From Agromyces atrinae (lineage in GTDB: Bacteria > Actinomycetota > Actinomycetes > Actinomycetales > Microbacteriaceae), in the NCBI RefSeq assembly GCF_013407835.1, contig NZ_JACCBI010000001.1, forward strand, positions 1,860,001 through 1,924,000: a stretch of 64,000 nucleotides of DNA, in the 5' to 3' direction. Shown one piece after another: positions 1 to 9,936 of the stretch; the first letter of the stretch is position 1, and each line of letters starts with the position of its first letter. The position numbers and the translations under genes were made by a program. A model generated the notes under the pieces. It ran no database searches and was not told the origin of the DNA. It saw nothing but the letters and a program-made list of their open reading frames with translations.

Positions 1-288
1 AGGGATCGCGACGGGCACCACGGCGACGACGTAGAGCACGAAGGCAACGAGACCCGTCGTGAGGGCACCGGTCAGCCCGGTCCACTTGAGGTAGCGCGAC
101 AGCACGATCGTGCCCGCACCGAGCAGCAGTCCGACGGCCGCGACGAGGATCATCCGCGGCGACTGGTAGACCGGCCAGGCCGCGAACGCCGCGAGCACCA
201 CACCGACGACGAGGTACGCGAGACCCCAGATCACGATGATCTGGTCGTCGCTCGGGCGCACGGGCGCGGCTCGGCGGCGGCGGCTCAT
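1..288 (-). CDS. Transglutaminase-like membrane protein, N-terminal part (partial)
   Basis: Only the first 96 residues are in the window; the gene runs off the left edge. The sequence starts MSRRRRAAPVRPSDD, a basic cytoplasmic head, followed by three closely packed hydrophobic helices (about residues 18-38, 45-62 and 70-95). Its ATG overlaps the TGA of the DUF58 gene (ATGA), so it is the last visible gene of a MoxR-DUF58-membrane protein operon. In actinobacteria that third gene is usually a DUF3488/transglutaminase-like protein with an N-terminal helix bundle and an external papain-like domain. That identity comes from gene order plus the helix bundle; the catalytic domain is outside the window. 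Confidence 0.55.
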   Translation of the reverse strand, partial: MSRRRRAAPVRPSDDQIIVIWGLAYLVVGVVLAAFAAWPVYQSPRMILVAAVGLLLGAGTIVLSRYLKWTGLTGALTTGLVAFVLYVVAVVPVAIP

Positions 289-1655
289 CGGATCACTCCG
301 CGGGCGAGGAGCTGGGTGAGGTCTCCGAGGGCACCGATCGTGACGACCGTGATCTCACGCGTCGCCTTGATCGTGGGCTCGGCTCCCGGTTCGCAGCGCA
401 CGGCGATCGTCTCGATGCCCTGCGGCAGCGCGATGGCCGCCTGTCGAAGCCTCATGAGCGGCATCCGTTGGCCCGTGACGAGGAAGGCGATCGAGAGGTC
501 GGAGAACGACTGGGCCGTGAGGTTGGTGACGGCCTCGAGTCGCATGACGTGCCCGCCCGACTCGATCGCGGCCATGCCGTCGAGGAGCGCCTTCGGCGTG
601 CGCGTCGGCACCGTGCGGATCGACTGCACCGCGTTGCGGCTGAACTCAGGGATCGGCGCGCTCGCGGCGATGAGGACGTCGCGGCCCTCGCGGACCCCCT
701 GGACACCGAGGGATGCCGCGGCGCTCACGGCCATCTCGAATTCGTCTTCCGTCTCGAACTCCTCGTCGTCGAGGTCGAGGAGGATCGCGATGCGCGCGTG
801 GCGCGACTCTTCGTACTGGCGCACCATCAGGCGCCCCATCTTCGCGGTCGACTTCCAGTGCACGTGACGCTGCGAGTCGCCGACGACGTACTCGCGCACG
901 GCGTGGAAGGAGAGGTCGGCGTCGACGAGGGCGTTCGTCGGGGTGCCCTCGAGGTCGCGGATGAGACCGGCGCTCGTCGGCGGGATCGGCACGGTGATGG
1001 GGTGCACGTAGATGCGCTGCACCTCGGGCCAGCTGAGCTCGCGCTTCAGCACGCCGAGCGGGTCGCCGCGCGAGATGGTCATCGGGCCGACATCGATGAC
1101 GCCGCGGCGCTGGGCGGCGATCGTCAGCTCTTCGCGGTGGTGGCCGCCGGCTCGGAGGAGCGGGACGTGCACCTCGACGAGGCCCGCACCGACGGGGATG
1201 TCGACGACGCCCGGGAGCGACACGCGCTCGCCCTTGTTGACGAGGTCGAGGCGACCGCCGACCTCGTTGCCGGCCACGACGCGGTCACGGTCGAGCTGGA
1301 GGTCGAGCCGGTAGTCGTGCGCTCCGATGAGGAACGGCACGCACAGGGCGAGCAGCACGAAGGCGATGCCCGCGACGACCCAGCCCTCGATCCAGCCGAA
1401 GCCGAGGCCCGTGGCGACACCCGCGATGAGCGCGACAGCGAGCAGCAGTCCCGCGGGCGAGACCGTCTCGCGCACCCACGCGACCGAGCGTCGGACGACG
1501 CTCGCCGTTCCCCGCGCGGCGCGCCGGAGGCCGAAGACGGCCCCCGAGACGGCGCCGCGACGGGTCTGCGAATAGCGCGTGACGGTCTCGGCCCGGGTGT
1601 GGGTACCCGTGCCGGCCGTCGTGCGGCTGATCCGCGATTCGGTCTGAAAGCTCAC
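285..1655 (-). CDS. DUF58 domain-containing protein
   Basis: A 456-residue protein of the DUF58 family, usually paired with MoxR ATPases and thought to act as their vWA-like partner. The GTG at 1655 is chosen because it overlaps the stop of moxR as GTGA; frame continuing upstream is arginine-rich shadow sequence. After a cytoplasmic head there are two hydrophobic helices (about residues 67-85 and 88-108), then a beta-rich region and the DUF58 signature VGDSQRHVHWKSTAKMGRL followed by MVRQYEE, near residues 270-300. The rest is a vWA-like fold with the acidic stretch LLDLDDEEFETEDEFE. Translational coupling on both sides indicates stoichiometric expression with MoxR and the transglutaminase-like protein. 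Substrate is unknown. Confidence 0.88.
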   Translation of the reverse strand: MSFQTESRISRTTAGTGTHTRAETVTRYSQTRRGAVSGAVFGLRRAARGTASVVRRSVAWVRETVSPAGLLLAVALIAGVATGLGFGWIEGWVVAGIAFVLLALCVPFLIGAHDYRLDLQLDRDRVVAGNEVGGRLDLVNKGERVSLPGVVDIPVGAGLVEVHVPLLRAGGHHREELTIAAQRRGVIDVGPMTISRGDPLGVLKRELSWPEVQRIYVHPITVPIPPTSAGLIRDLEGTPTNALVDADLSFHAVREYVVGDSQRHVHWKSTAKMGRLMVRQYEESRHARIAILLDLDDEEFETEDEFEMAVSAAASLGVQGVREGRDVLIAASAPIPEFSRNAVQSIRTVPTRTPKALLDGMAAIESGGHVMRLEAVTNLTAQSFSDLSIAFLVTGQRMPLMRLRQAAIALPQGIETIAVRCEPGAEPTIKATREITVVTIGALGDLTQLLARGVIR

Positions 1656-2617
1656 GCAGCGCCGTTCTCGCGGGGCGGAGCGACGTCGAGCAGGATCTGG
1701 TTGATGACGGCGATCGCGGTGACGCCGTCGAACTCGGCCTCGGGCTCGAGGACGAGTCGGTGGGCGAGCGCCGGCACGGCCAGCTCGCGGACGTCGTCGG
1801 GGGTGACGAACGTGCGCCCGTGGGCGGCGGCCCACGTCATGACGATGCGCGACAGTGCCAGAGCACCGCGGACGCTCACGCCGAGCCGCACCTCGGTCGC
1901 GCGACGTGTGGCGTCGACGATCCGCATGATGTAGTCGGAGACGAGCGGGTTGACGTAGACGCCGCGCGCCATGTCGGACATCGTGACGATCGTGTCAGTC
2001 GTGACGATGCTCGAGAGCTCGCGCTTGGGGTTCGCGACGCCCTGGAGGATGCGGAGCGTCGCGGCCTCGTCGGGGTAGCCGATCGACGTCTTGATCATGA
2101 AGCGGTCGAGCTGGGCCTCGGGCAGACGGTACGTGCCGCCCTGCTCGATGGGGTTCTGCGTCGCGATGACGAGGAACGGGTCGCCGACCGGACGCGTGAC
2201 GCCGTCGGTCGTGACGTTCGACTCCTCCATGACCTCGAGGAGCGCCGACTGCGTCTTCGGGCTCGCACGGTTGATCTCGTCGGCGAGCACGATGTTCGCG
2301 AAGATCGGGCCCGCGTGGAACTCGAACTCGCCCTTCTTCTGGTCGTAGACCGTGATGCCCGTGACGTCTCCGGGCAGGAGGTCGGGCGTGAACTGGATGC
2401 GCGTGCTCGTGCCCTTGACCGTCTGCGCGATCGATCGCGCGAGCGCCGTCTTACCCGTGCCCGGGAAGTCCTCGAGCAGCACGTGGCCATCGCTGATGGC
2501 GGTCGCGAGCACGAGCTCGACGACGTGCCGCTTGCCGAGGATCGCCTGCTCGACGTTGTCGGCGAGCAGGGAGAACGTCTCGGCGAACCAGGCGGTCTGC
2601 TCGGGGGCGATCGTCAT
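1652..2617 (-). CDS. MoxR-family AAA+ ATPase
   Basis: A 321-residue AAA+ ATPase of the MoxR family, chaperone-like proteins that assemble or activate partner complexes containing vWA domains. Walker A is FPGTGKTALARS (about residues 53-64), Walker B is IVLADEINRASPKTQ, sensor 1 is VIATQNPIEQGGTYRLPEAQ, and the MoxR lid domain follows with RLGVSVRGALAL. Full family length. The ATG at 2617 is preceded by GAGAGGA, a good ribosome binding site. It follows the Ig-like protein after 57 bases and overlaps the DUF58 gene by four bases, so it belongs to the same transcription unit as the kinase/FHA genes upstream. Confidence 0.93.
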   Translation of the reverse strand: MTIAPEQTAWFAETFSLLADNVEQAILGKRHVVELVLATAISDGHVLLEDFPGTGKTALARSIAQTVKGTSTRIQFTPDLLPGDVTGITVYDQKKGEFEFHAGPIFANIVLADEINRASPKTQSALLEVMEESNVTTDGVTRPVGDPFLVIATQNPIEQGGTYRLPEAQLDRFMIKTSIGYPDEAATLRILQGVANPKRELSSIVTTDTIVTMSDMARGVYVNPLVSDYIMRIVDATRRATEVRLGVSVRGALALSRIVMTWAAAHGRTFVTPDDVRELAVPALAHRLVLEPEAEFDGVTAIAVINQILLDVAPPRENGAA

Positions 2618-2674
2618 ATCAGTGGATCCTCTCGAAGGGGAAAGACGGGGGTGGATGTCGCGGGCGACGTCAGC

Positions 2675-5600
2675 TCAGGGGTTGGGGTTGGCCGGGGGTT
2701 CGGGTTCCGGCTCGGGCTCGGGCTCCGGCTCCGGCTCCGGTTCGGGCTCCGGCTGCGGGTCGAGGTCGATCGTGCGCGAGATCGACGTCAGCTGGGCGAA
2801 GGCCCCGCTCCACGTGATGATCACCTCGGCTTGCGATCCGTCGGCGTTCGGCGTGGCGACGAAGGACCAGGAGCCGCTCGCCGCGTTGGACACGCGGATC
2901 ATGTCGCGCACATCGCGGTCGAGGTTCGCGAACCGGTTCGGGTCGCTCGGCGGACCCACGACGGGACGACGGTCGAGGAACTCGACCCTGACCGTCGTCG
3001 GAGCCGTGTTCGCCGCCAGTCCCTGCTCGTTCGAGCAGTACTGGCCGAGGAAGCCGTTGCGGCACGCACGCGCCTTGGCGTCGGGGATCGCATCGGGGCT
3101 CAGCTGGAAGCTCTCGCTCCAGTCACCGTAGGTGCGGTACTGCACCGTGAAGCGGCCGTCGGGAGGGGTGACCGACGGGCCCTGCGCGAGACCGTAGTTG
3201 TAGACGCGGCCGTCCTGCGACGGGTTGGTGTCGACCGTGTAGCTCGCCTCGCCACCCGTTCCCGGGGGCTGGTTCGCGTCGAACGTGAACACCTGGGCGA
3301 CGTTCGACGAGACCACGCCGTAGCCGTTCGATCCGCAGGCCTTGACGTTGTAGAGCTCGTACGACTGCAGGCCCGTGATGCTCGACGACGTCGACTGCTC
3401 CTCGCCGCCGGCGATCGAGAGGCCGCCGCCCTCGCCGTTCACACGGCACTCGGGCTCGTTGCCGCCGCGCCACGCGACGTAGATGCGCTGGCGCTCGCGC
3501 CCGCTGCCGTTCATGTCGAGGTCGCCGCCCGAGACCGTGATGCTCGTCGACGTCGCGGCCGACGCCGAGACTCCGTTCGAGAAGATCGGGCCGCCTGCGG
3601 CGTTCACGGTGAGCGTCTTGGCCGCGCCGTCGGTCGAGCCCGCGATCGGGGGCTCGAAGCGCGAGATGGGCACGACGGTGAAGACCTGACCACCGGGCGC
3701 CGTGTCGAGACGGTAGGTCGTCGTGCCGCCCTGACGATCGAACTGGCCGACGCCGTCGATGCGGAACTGGCGGGTGTCGTCGCTCGACTTCACGACGATC
3801 TCGACGACGGCGTTCGACGGCGACGTGCGTCCGCGCTCGTAGACCGGGCTCGCCGTCGCCGACGAGATCTCGGGGGCCTGGTAGGCCCACGAGGTGACGG
3901 CCGACGTATCGGTCGACTCGCCGACGCTGTTGACGGCGCGCGCGGTGTACTCGCGCCGTTCGCCGTTCGTGAGTCCCGAGACGACGCAGCGGTACACGGT
4001 TCCCGACGGAGAGCACGAGGCGCCCGTCGATCGTCCGCCGCTGTAGATGGCGACGCCGGTGACGGCGGGCTGCGCGCGAGCGGCCTCGCCGAGCGGCACT
4101 TCGAGCGTGACGCTCGAACCCGAGTAGTCGACGGTCGTGACGCTCGCGGGGCGTTGCGGGTAACCCTGCACGTCGATCGTGAGCGTGCCGGGGCCTGTAC
4201 GGCCCTGCGCGTCGGCGACCGTGAAGGGCACGACGCACTGTCCGCCGAAGGCGGCCTGACCGGCGGGGAAGACGGCCGAGACGCTCGTCTCGCCGGCGGC
4301 CGTGACGGTCGTGACGTCGCACGTGACGGCTCCGCCGCCGCCGACGCTCACGAGCTTGAGGCCCGAACCGGTCTTGCCCGCGAACGGGTCGTACTCGCCG
4401 CCGACTCCCACGACGGGGATCGAGCACGTGCCCGCGCTCACGGTGCACTCGCGCGAGAACGTCGCTCCACGGGGAGCGTCGGGCGGGGCAGCACCGACGA
4501 CGAGGGTGATGGTCGCCGAGAGGCCTCCGAACGACGAGACCGAGACGGTAGCCGTCTCACGGGTGCCGGGTGGCGCGTCGGCGCGGGCCTCGAACGAGAC
4601 CTGACCGCCGCCCTGCGTCATCGTGAACGCCGAGCCGGCGTAGGCGACCTGGTAGTCGAGCTTCGAGAGGTCGCCCTCACGGCCGCCCTCCCACGTCGTC
4701 ATGGCGCTGTACAGGTCGATCGACTCGGACGCCGCGGGCGCGATGGTGCGCGAGAGCGCCGAGAGGATGGCCTGCGGATTCTTGGGGCGGATGTCGATCG
4801 GCACGACGACGTACGACCACGTCGTCTGACCGTCGAGACGCAGCGGGATGAGGCACGAATCGGACCACGGCGCCTCACGGCCCGCGGCGTAGACCGCCTT
4901 CTCGGGGCCGCTCGGCGTGCACGACGCCGCAGCGCGCTGCGTCGTGAAGTCGCCCTCGCGCAGCTCGATGCGATCGGAGGCGGCGAGGTCGACGAGCTCA
5001 CGCACCTCGATCGTCACCGACTTCTCCTCGTCGACGTCGAGGGGTTCGACCGACCCGGCGAGCTGCACACGCATGTCGTCGAAGGCGGGGATGCGGAGGA
5101 AGCCGTACGAGACGACGTCGCCGCCCGAGGCATCCTGGCCGGTGAGCTGGAAGGGGACCAGGTCGCCCTTCTCGGGCAGAGTGCCCGTGATGCGCGAGCC
5201 CGAGACGTCGTAGCGCGAGGAGTTCGGCCCCCACAGGCTGAGTCGCAGGGTCGACACGTCGCCCGAGGCCCACTGCACGCGCCCCGTGACGACGTCGATG
5301 CCGCTCTTCTCGAGGTCGCCGCGATTGCGCGCCGTCAGGATGGTGTCGGTCACGACGGGCTGGTCGGCAGCCGCGTCATCGCTCACACCGACGACGATGA
5401 GGCCCTGAGCGGTGCTCGATGAGACCGACGATCGCACGGTGTACACGAACGAGTTCGTCCCGGCGACGTCTCCTGCCCGGAGCATGACACGGCCCGATTC
5501 GAGCGAGGTGCCCGAGTCGACGAGTTCGGCGAGTCGCGCGTACTCGGTCGTGCCCGCCGGGGCGTTCGGCACGAGGTCGACGAGTTCGAGCGTGCCCTGC

Positions 5601-8600
5601 GCGGGGTCGCGGTCGTTGAGGAGCGGCTGGATCGTGACGGGTGTTGCTGCACCGCGCTGCACGCGCACGTAGTCGCTGAACGTGACGGGTGCGGTGTCGG
5701 CGAGTTCGGCGTTCAGCACGCCGACCCTGACGGAGCCCGTGCCCTCGGCGCCGCCCGAATCGCGCACGGTGTACGCGAAGGTCAGCTGACCTCCGCTCAC
5801 GCCTGCGGCGGGGGCCGTGTAGATGATCGAGTCGCCCTCGGCCGAGACCGACGTCGTGCCCTTGTTCGCACCGGGCTGGTCGGCTCCGACGAGCACGACG
5901 CGGTCGCCGTCGGGGTCGACGCCGTAGGTCGGCACGGGGATCTTCACGCTCTGACCGCTCAGCACACGCGCGTTCAGCACGGCGGGCTTCGGCGGCCGGT
6001 TGACGCCCGACGGCAGCACCGTGACGGTGATCGACGTGTTGTCGGTGCGCGACGGGTCGCTCTCGAGCGCGATGGAGTAGCCGAGACGGTACGTTCCCGG
6101 TGTGGTCGGCGCGAGGTAACGCACGCTGTTGCCCGCCGCGAAGACGAGCTCGCCCTCGGTGCCGGAACCGCTCACCTCGGGGTGGACGACGAGGCGCGCG
6201 CCGCGCGGGCTGACGTCGTTCTCGGCCACGGGGATGCGGACGAGTTCGCCGGCGCGCACGGTGACGGTGTCGGGCAGTGCGATGGGGTCGACGTCGTTGG
6301 CCGAGGCGGCGAGGAAGACGGCGACGGTTCCGGTGACGGCGGCACCCGCGCCGTCGGCGATCGTGACGCGTGCCTCGCCGACGAGACCGGGCTGGCCGTT
6401 CGGGGTCGTGCCGCTCACCCGCAACTGGGACTGACCGACGAGACCGACGCTCAATTCGGGGGTCGAGCTCGTCGCCTCCGAGAGCAGGAGCACGCGGCCC
6501 GTCGTGTTCTGCACGGCACCGAAGACGTCGACCGAGGTGTCTTCGCCCGCTCGCACGAACGCGGTCATCGGAGCGACCGCGAGAGGAACGCCCTCTCCGA
6601 CGACGGTGAGACGGATGATGGCCGACTGCTCGGCGAGCGAGATGGCATCGACGACCGAGTAGGTCACGACGTACTGCCCCGGCTCGGGAGCGCTCAGGTC
6701 GATCTCGCCCGCGGCGGCGTTCGGAGAGACGAGCAGGCCGGCTGCGTCGGCCGACGTCTCGACGGCGTCGACGAGTCGGTAGGAGCCCGAGCCGCCGGTG
6801 ACGTGTTCGGCGACGCGCACGCTCACGGCCTCGCCCGCTCCGGCCGTCACGGCGACGGGCGCGGCGACGAGCGACGGCGCACTCGTCACAAGCACCTCGA
6901 GGGTCTTCTCGGCCGACGCCCCGAAGATGTCGGTCACCGTGATCTGGACCGAGATGACGGCGTCGGAGGCGTTGGCGTCGGTGTGGCGGATGGCGACGCG
7001 GCCGTCCGACATCGGAACGACGCTCACGGGAGCCTCGGTGTCGACGGCGCGGGCATCGGAGAGGATGAACGTGTCACCCTCGGGGTCGACCCAGGCGTTC
7101 AGCACGGGCACGATCACGGTTCCGCCGGGAAGCAGCTGCGGCGACGGCCATTCCTGCTGGCACGCCTCGACGCCGCACCATTCGGGAGCGGAGTTCTCGG
7201 ACGGATCGATGACCGTCAGCGTCACGGTCGCCGGCGGTGAGACCGCCGATCCGTCGGTGACGGAGTAGGTGAACGTCGCCTGGCCGCTCTCGGCCGCCAC
7301 GCGCACGGCGAGCGACTGGCTGTTGCCGATGATCGACAGCTCGCCGAAGCCGGGATCGCTGAGACCCGAGAGCGACGTCGGCTCGATCGTGAGCACGTCC
7401 TTCTTGTTCGGGTCGTGATCGTTCAGCAGCACGGGGAGCAGCACGAGGTCGCCCGCACGCACGCCGAAGGCGTCGTCGACCGCGACGGGAGGCTCGGGTT
7501 CGGCGACGTCCTCGACGACGATCGTTCCCTGATCTTCGTCGTTCTGGTCGTCGACCGACCACTGCTCGAGCGGGATGATCGCGCCGTCGGGAACGGTCCA
7601 GAGCAGACCCGTCACCGTCTCGTTGAGCACGGCGCGGTCGCCGTTCGAGCGCAGCACCGGCACGACAGCCTGGGCCGATTCGAGCACGTCGCCCGGGGTG
7701 TCGAGGGGGATCGTCTCTCCCGTCGAGCTCGACCAGAGCGCTCCGGTCTCGGGGGTCAACCACGCGGCGTACGCGTCGGTCCCCGTCACGACGGGGGCCG
7801 CGGGCGTACCCGACGCGTCGGCGATGCGTTCGGCCGAGCCATCGTCGAGCGTGACCTCGACGAGGCCGGCGCCGTCGGCGATGAGCAGCGAGGTTCCGAG
7901 GTCGGCGCTCGACTGGAAGCGCGCCTCGGTGCCGAGGTCGACCGTCACCGGGTCGGGGCTGCCGGCGATCCAGAGACGGTCCTCCGCGGGTTCGCCGAGG
8001 ATCCAGCGGCCGGCGACGAAGGAGAACTCGAGTCGCGCTTCGGCATCGGGGCCGGATGCCACGGGCTCGGGGTCTCCGCGGAACTCCTGCGTCGCACCGT
8101 CGTAGACGCGCACGGCGCCTTCGTCGGCGGAGTACAGGGCGACGAGGCCCGAGGGCGAGACGGCGACGGCGCTCGCGACGTACGTCGGCGGCTCCTCGCC
8201 CTCTTCGGTCTCGACCGTCGCGAAGGGGTCGATGGGGAGGATGCCGGAGTCGGGGTCGACGGTGCCGAGGAAGACCTGGCCGGTGTCGGTGCGATAGACG
8301 ACGTAGCCGCCCGCCGAGATGATCTCGCGCGTTCCCGCAGGGGTCGCCTCCGAGCCGGTCGGAGCCGATTCGGCGGGGGCGTCGTCGGGCGCCTCCTCGG
8401 TCTCGGTGTCGGAGACGAGATCGATCGGGCTCGCGGCATCCACCGCCCAGCGCTGGCGGAATCCCTGGCTGTAGACGACGCTCGTCGCACCGGACTGCAC
8501 GACGGCGCTCGGGTCGTCGACGGCGCGCACCGTGTCGATCTCGGCGAGCTCGGTGTTGACGCGCGCGTACTGACCCGAATCGCGGGTGACCCACACCATC

Positions 8601-8743
8601 GATTCGAGGCGCGGCACCTGCTGCGACTCGTACCCCTGCGCCGTGACGGCGAGCGTCACGACGACGCCGATGACCGCGATCGACGAGATCGCGGCGATGA
8701 GGGCGCCGCGCGGGCCGCGGCGAACGGCGGTGGGCCGGGCCAT
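2675..8743 (-). CDS. Giant Ig-like/FN3 domain single-pass membrane protein
   Basis: A 2022-residue predicted surface protein. A short basic head (MARPTAVRRGPRG) and one transmembrane helix (about residues 14-35) anchor it. Residues 60-430 look like a beta-propeller-type sensor region. They are followed by at least six cadherin-like/Big_9 Ig-like repeats with the pattern AGDLVLLPVLLNDHDP or AGELVRIPVAENDVSP, then fibronectin type III-like segments (about 1480-1750) and a C-terminal (PE)n tail ending PPANPNP. The kinase TGA overlaps the starts here: GTG at 8746 and ATG at 8743 are both possible; I use the ATG. It probably forms the extracellular part of a kinase-controlled envelope system; ligand unknown. 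Confidence 0.85.
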   Translation of the reverse strand: MARPTAVRRGPRGALIAAISSIAVIGVVVTLAVTAQGYESQQVPRLESMVWVTRDSGQYARVNTELAEIDTVRAVDDPSAVVQSGATSVVYSQGFRQRWAVDAASPIDLVSDTETEEAPDDAPAESAPTGSEATPAGTREIISAGGYVVYRTDTGQVFLGTVDPDSGILPIDPFATVETEEGEEPPTYVASAVAVSPSGLVALYSADEGAVRVYDGATQEFRGDPEPVASGPDAEARLEFSFVAGRWILGEPAEDRLWIAGSPDPVTVDLGTEARFQSSADLGTSLLIADGAGLVEVTLDDGSAERIADASGTPAAPVVTGTDAYAAWLTPETGALWSSSTGETIPLDTPGDVLESAQAVVPVLRSNGDRAVLNETVTGLLWTVPDGAIIPLEQWSVDDQNDEDQGTIVVEDVAEPEPPVAVDDAFGVRAGDLVLLPVLLNDHDPNKKDVLTIEPTSLSGLSDPGFGELSIIGNSQSLAVRVAAESGQATFTYSVTDGSAVSPPATVTLTVIDPSENSAPEWCGVEACQQEWPSPQLLPGGTVIVPVLNAWVDPEGDTFILSDARAVDTEAPVSVVPMSDGRVAIRHTDANASDAVISVQITVTDIFGASAEKTLEVLVTSAPSLVAAPVAVTAGAGEAVSVRVAEHVTGGSGSYRLVDAVETSADAAGLLVSPNAAAGEIDLSAPEPGQYVVTYSVVDAISLAEQSAIIRLTVVGEGVPLAVAPMTAFVRAGEDTSVDVFGAVQNTTGRVLLLSEATSSTPELSVGLVGQSQLRVSGTTPNGQPGLVGEARVTIADGAGAAVTGTVAVFLAASANDVDPIALPDTVTVRAGELVRIPVAENDVSPRGARLVVHPEVSGSGTEGELVFAAGNSVRYLAPTTPGTYRLGYSIALESDPSRTDNTSITVTVLPSGVNRPPKPAVLNARVLSGQSVKIPVPTYGVDPDGDRVVLVGADQPGANKGTTSVSAEGDSIIYTAPAAGVSGGQLTFAYTVRDSGGAEGTGSVRVGVLNAELADTAPVTFSDYVRVQRGAATPVTIQPLLNDRDPAQGTLELVDLVPNAPAGTTEYARLAELVDSGTSLESGRVMLRAGDVAGTNSFVYTVRSSVSSSTAQGLIVVGVSDDAAADQPVVTDTILTARNRGDLEKSGIDVVTGRVQWASGDVSTLRLSLWGPNSSRYDVSGSRITGTLPEKGDLVPFQLTGQDASGGDVVSYGFLRIPAFDDMRVQLAGSVEPLDVDEEKSVTIEVRELVDLAASDRIELREGDFTTQRAAASCTPSGPEKAVYAAGREAPWSDSCLIPLRLDGQTTWSYVVVPIDIRPKNPQAILSALSRTIAPAASESIDLYSAMTTWEGGREGDLSKLDYQVAYAGSAFTMTQGGGQVSFEARADAPPGTRETATVSVSSFGGLSATITLVVGAAPPDAPRGATFSRECTVSAGTCSIPVVGVGGEYDPFAGKTGSGLKLVSVGGGGAVTCDVTTVTAAGETSVSAVFPAGQAAFGGQCVVPFTVADAQGRTGPGTLTIDVQGYPQRPASVTTVDYSGSSVTLEVPLGEAARAQPAVTGVAIYSGGRSTGASCSPSGTVYRCVVSGLTNGERREYTARAVNSVGESTDTSAVTSWAYQAPEISSATASPVYERGRTSPSNAVVEIVVKSSDDTRQFRIDGVGQFDRQGGTTTYRLDTAPGGQVFTVVPISRFEPPIAGSTDGAAKTLTVNAAGGPIFSNGVSASAATSTSITVSGGDLDMNGSGRERQRIYVAWRGGNEPECRVNGEGGGLSIAGGEEQSTSSSITGLQSYELYNVKACGSNGYGVVSSNVAQVFTFDANQPPGTGGEASYTVDTNPSQDGRVYNYGLAQGPSVTPPDGRFTVQYRTYGDWSESFQLSPDAIPDAKARACRNGFLGQYCSNEQGLAANTAPTTVRVEFLDRRPVVGPPSDPNRFANLDRDVRDMIRVSNAASGSWSFVATPNADGSQAEVIITWSGAFAQLTSISRTIDLDPQPEPEPEPEPEPEPEPEPEPPANPNP
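2698..2760 (-). repeat. Coding (Pro-Glu)n hexanucleotide repeat
   Basis: About ten tandem copies of a six-base unit (GAGCCC/GAGCCG variants on the coding strand) encode the proline-glutamate tail near the C-terminus of the Ig-like protein. Such tails often span peptidoglycan, but a tract like this can also change length by slippage. Confidence 0.75.
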
Positions 8744-9876
8744 CACAGCACTCCTGTCACGACGAGAGCGACGACGCCGAGGACGGCGAGCACCGCTGCG
8801 CCGATCCCTGCGCCGAGGAGACCCGCACGGAGCGACGACGATCGCGGGGCGGCGACGGGAAGGCCGTCACGATCGACGACACCCGCCTCGACCTGCTTGG
8901 CCGCACGGGCCGCGCGGCGGGAGTTCGGGTCGACCGTCGAGATGACGGGCCCGCGGACGCGCGTGTCGCTGAAGCGCACGGGTGAGGCTGCGGCCCACTC
9001 GGGAGCGGCGACCTCGAACGCGGTCGAGGGGATGCCGAGTTCGTACTGGGCCCAGCGGAGCTGTTCGGCGAAGTCGGCCATCGACGCGAACCGCTTCGAG
9101 GGGTCGCGGTTCATCGCAGTCGAGAGGATGTCGTCGATGCGGGGCGGCAGCCCCTCGATCGGCAGGGCGGTGTAGTTGGCCTTGATGACGCGGCGCACGA
9201 GCTGATCGCGCGTGTTCTTCTCGCGACTGTCGGCCTCGAACGGGCTGCGTCCGGCGAGGAGCGTGTAGAGCGTCGCGCCGAGGCTCCAGATCTCGCTCGG
9301 GATCGAGCCCGACACCTTCTCTTGGAGGACCTCGGGGGATGACCACGGGATCGACATCGCGAAGACCTCGGGTTCGCCCTCGTCGGCCGAGACGGCGGCG
9401 GCGATGCCGAAGTCGGCGAGGACGGGAGCGCCGAGCGAGTTGATGAGCACGTTCGACGGCTTGATGTCGCGGTGCAGGAGGCCCGCGCGGTGGGCGGTCT
9501 CGAGGGCACCCGCGATACGCACGCCGGTGTCGAGCACCTCGGCGACGCCGAGCGGCTGCTTCTTGTAGCGCGCGCTCATGGTGTCGGGGCAGTACTCCAT
9601 GGCGAAGTACGGGCGGCCGTCGGCGGAGATCGAGGCCTGGTAGATCGTGACGATCGCGGGGTGGGCCGAGAGCTTGGCCATGATGTCGGCTTCGACGTTG
9701 AAGGTGCGACGCACTTCGGGGTCGACCGCGTCGGCGAAGAGCACCTTGACGGCGGCGACACGGCGCGGCATGTCTTGTTCGTAGAGGTAGACGTCGGCGA
9801 ATCCGCCGGATCCGAGCGGACGTACGTAGCTGTACCCCGCGATGATCGGCGGGGCAGATGTCATCCGTCTCGCCAC
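8743..9876 (-). CDS. Membrane-anchored Ser/Thr protein kinase (PknB type)
   Basis: A 377-residue Hanks-type kinase. The P-loop is LGSGGFADVYL (about residues 17-27), the ATP lysine is in AAVKVLF, the catalytic loop is LLHRDIKPSNVLI, the metal site is LADFGIA, and the activation segment ends in SIPWSSPEVL. A juxtamembrane stretch rich in Ala/Arg leads to one C-terminal transmembrane helix (about 348-376), after which the protein stops, so there is no external sensor. GTG at 9876 has GAGAGGA seven bases upstream; ATG at 9864 is the alternative. Its stop overlaps the Ig-like gene, which starts with its own transmembrane helix: the pair resembles a receptor kinase split into two chains (inference). 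Confidence 0.92.
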   Translation of the reverse strand: MARRMTSAPPIIAGYSYVRPLGSGGFADVYLYEQDMPRRVAAVKVLFADAVDPEVRRTFNVEADIMAKLSAHPAIVTIYQASISADGRPYFAMEYCPDTMSARYKKQPLGVAEVLDTGVRIAGALETAHRAGLLHRDIKPSNVLINSLGAPVLADFGIAAAVSADEGEPEVFAMSIPWSSPEVLQEKVSGSIPSEIWSLGATLYTLLAGRSPFEADSREKNTRDQLVRRVIKANYTALPIEGLPPRIDDILSTAMNRDPSKRFASMADFAEQLRWAQYELGIPSTAFEVAAPEWAAASPVRFSDTRVRGPVISTVDPNSRRAARAAKQVEAGVVDRDGLPVAAPRSSSLRAGLLGAGIGAAVLAVLGVVALVVTGVL

Positions 9877-9936
9877 GCTGGAATCCTCTCTGTCAGCTCG
9901 GGCTGCTGACAGTCCCGACGTGAACGCGCGAGGTCG

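Noticed and set aside
2698..2760. Hexanucleotide tandem array as a CRISPR or VNTR locus
   Set aside because: It encodes an in-frame Pro-Glu tail and has no spacers.
1760..5422. A 1220-codon open frame on the plus strand and many other long frames opposite or alongside real genes
   Set aside because: Arg/Asp/Val-rich translations without domains, antisense to MoxR and the Ig-like gene; typical of stop-poor high-GC DNA.
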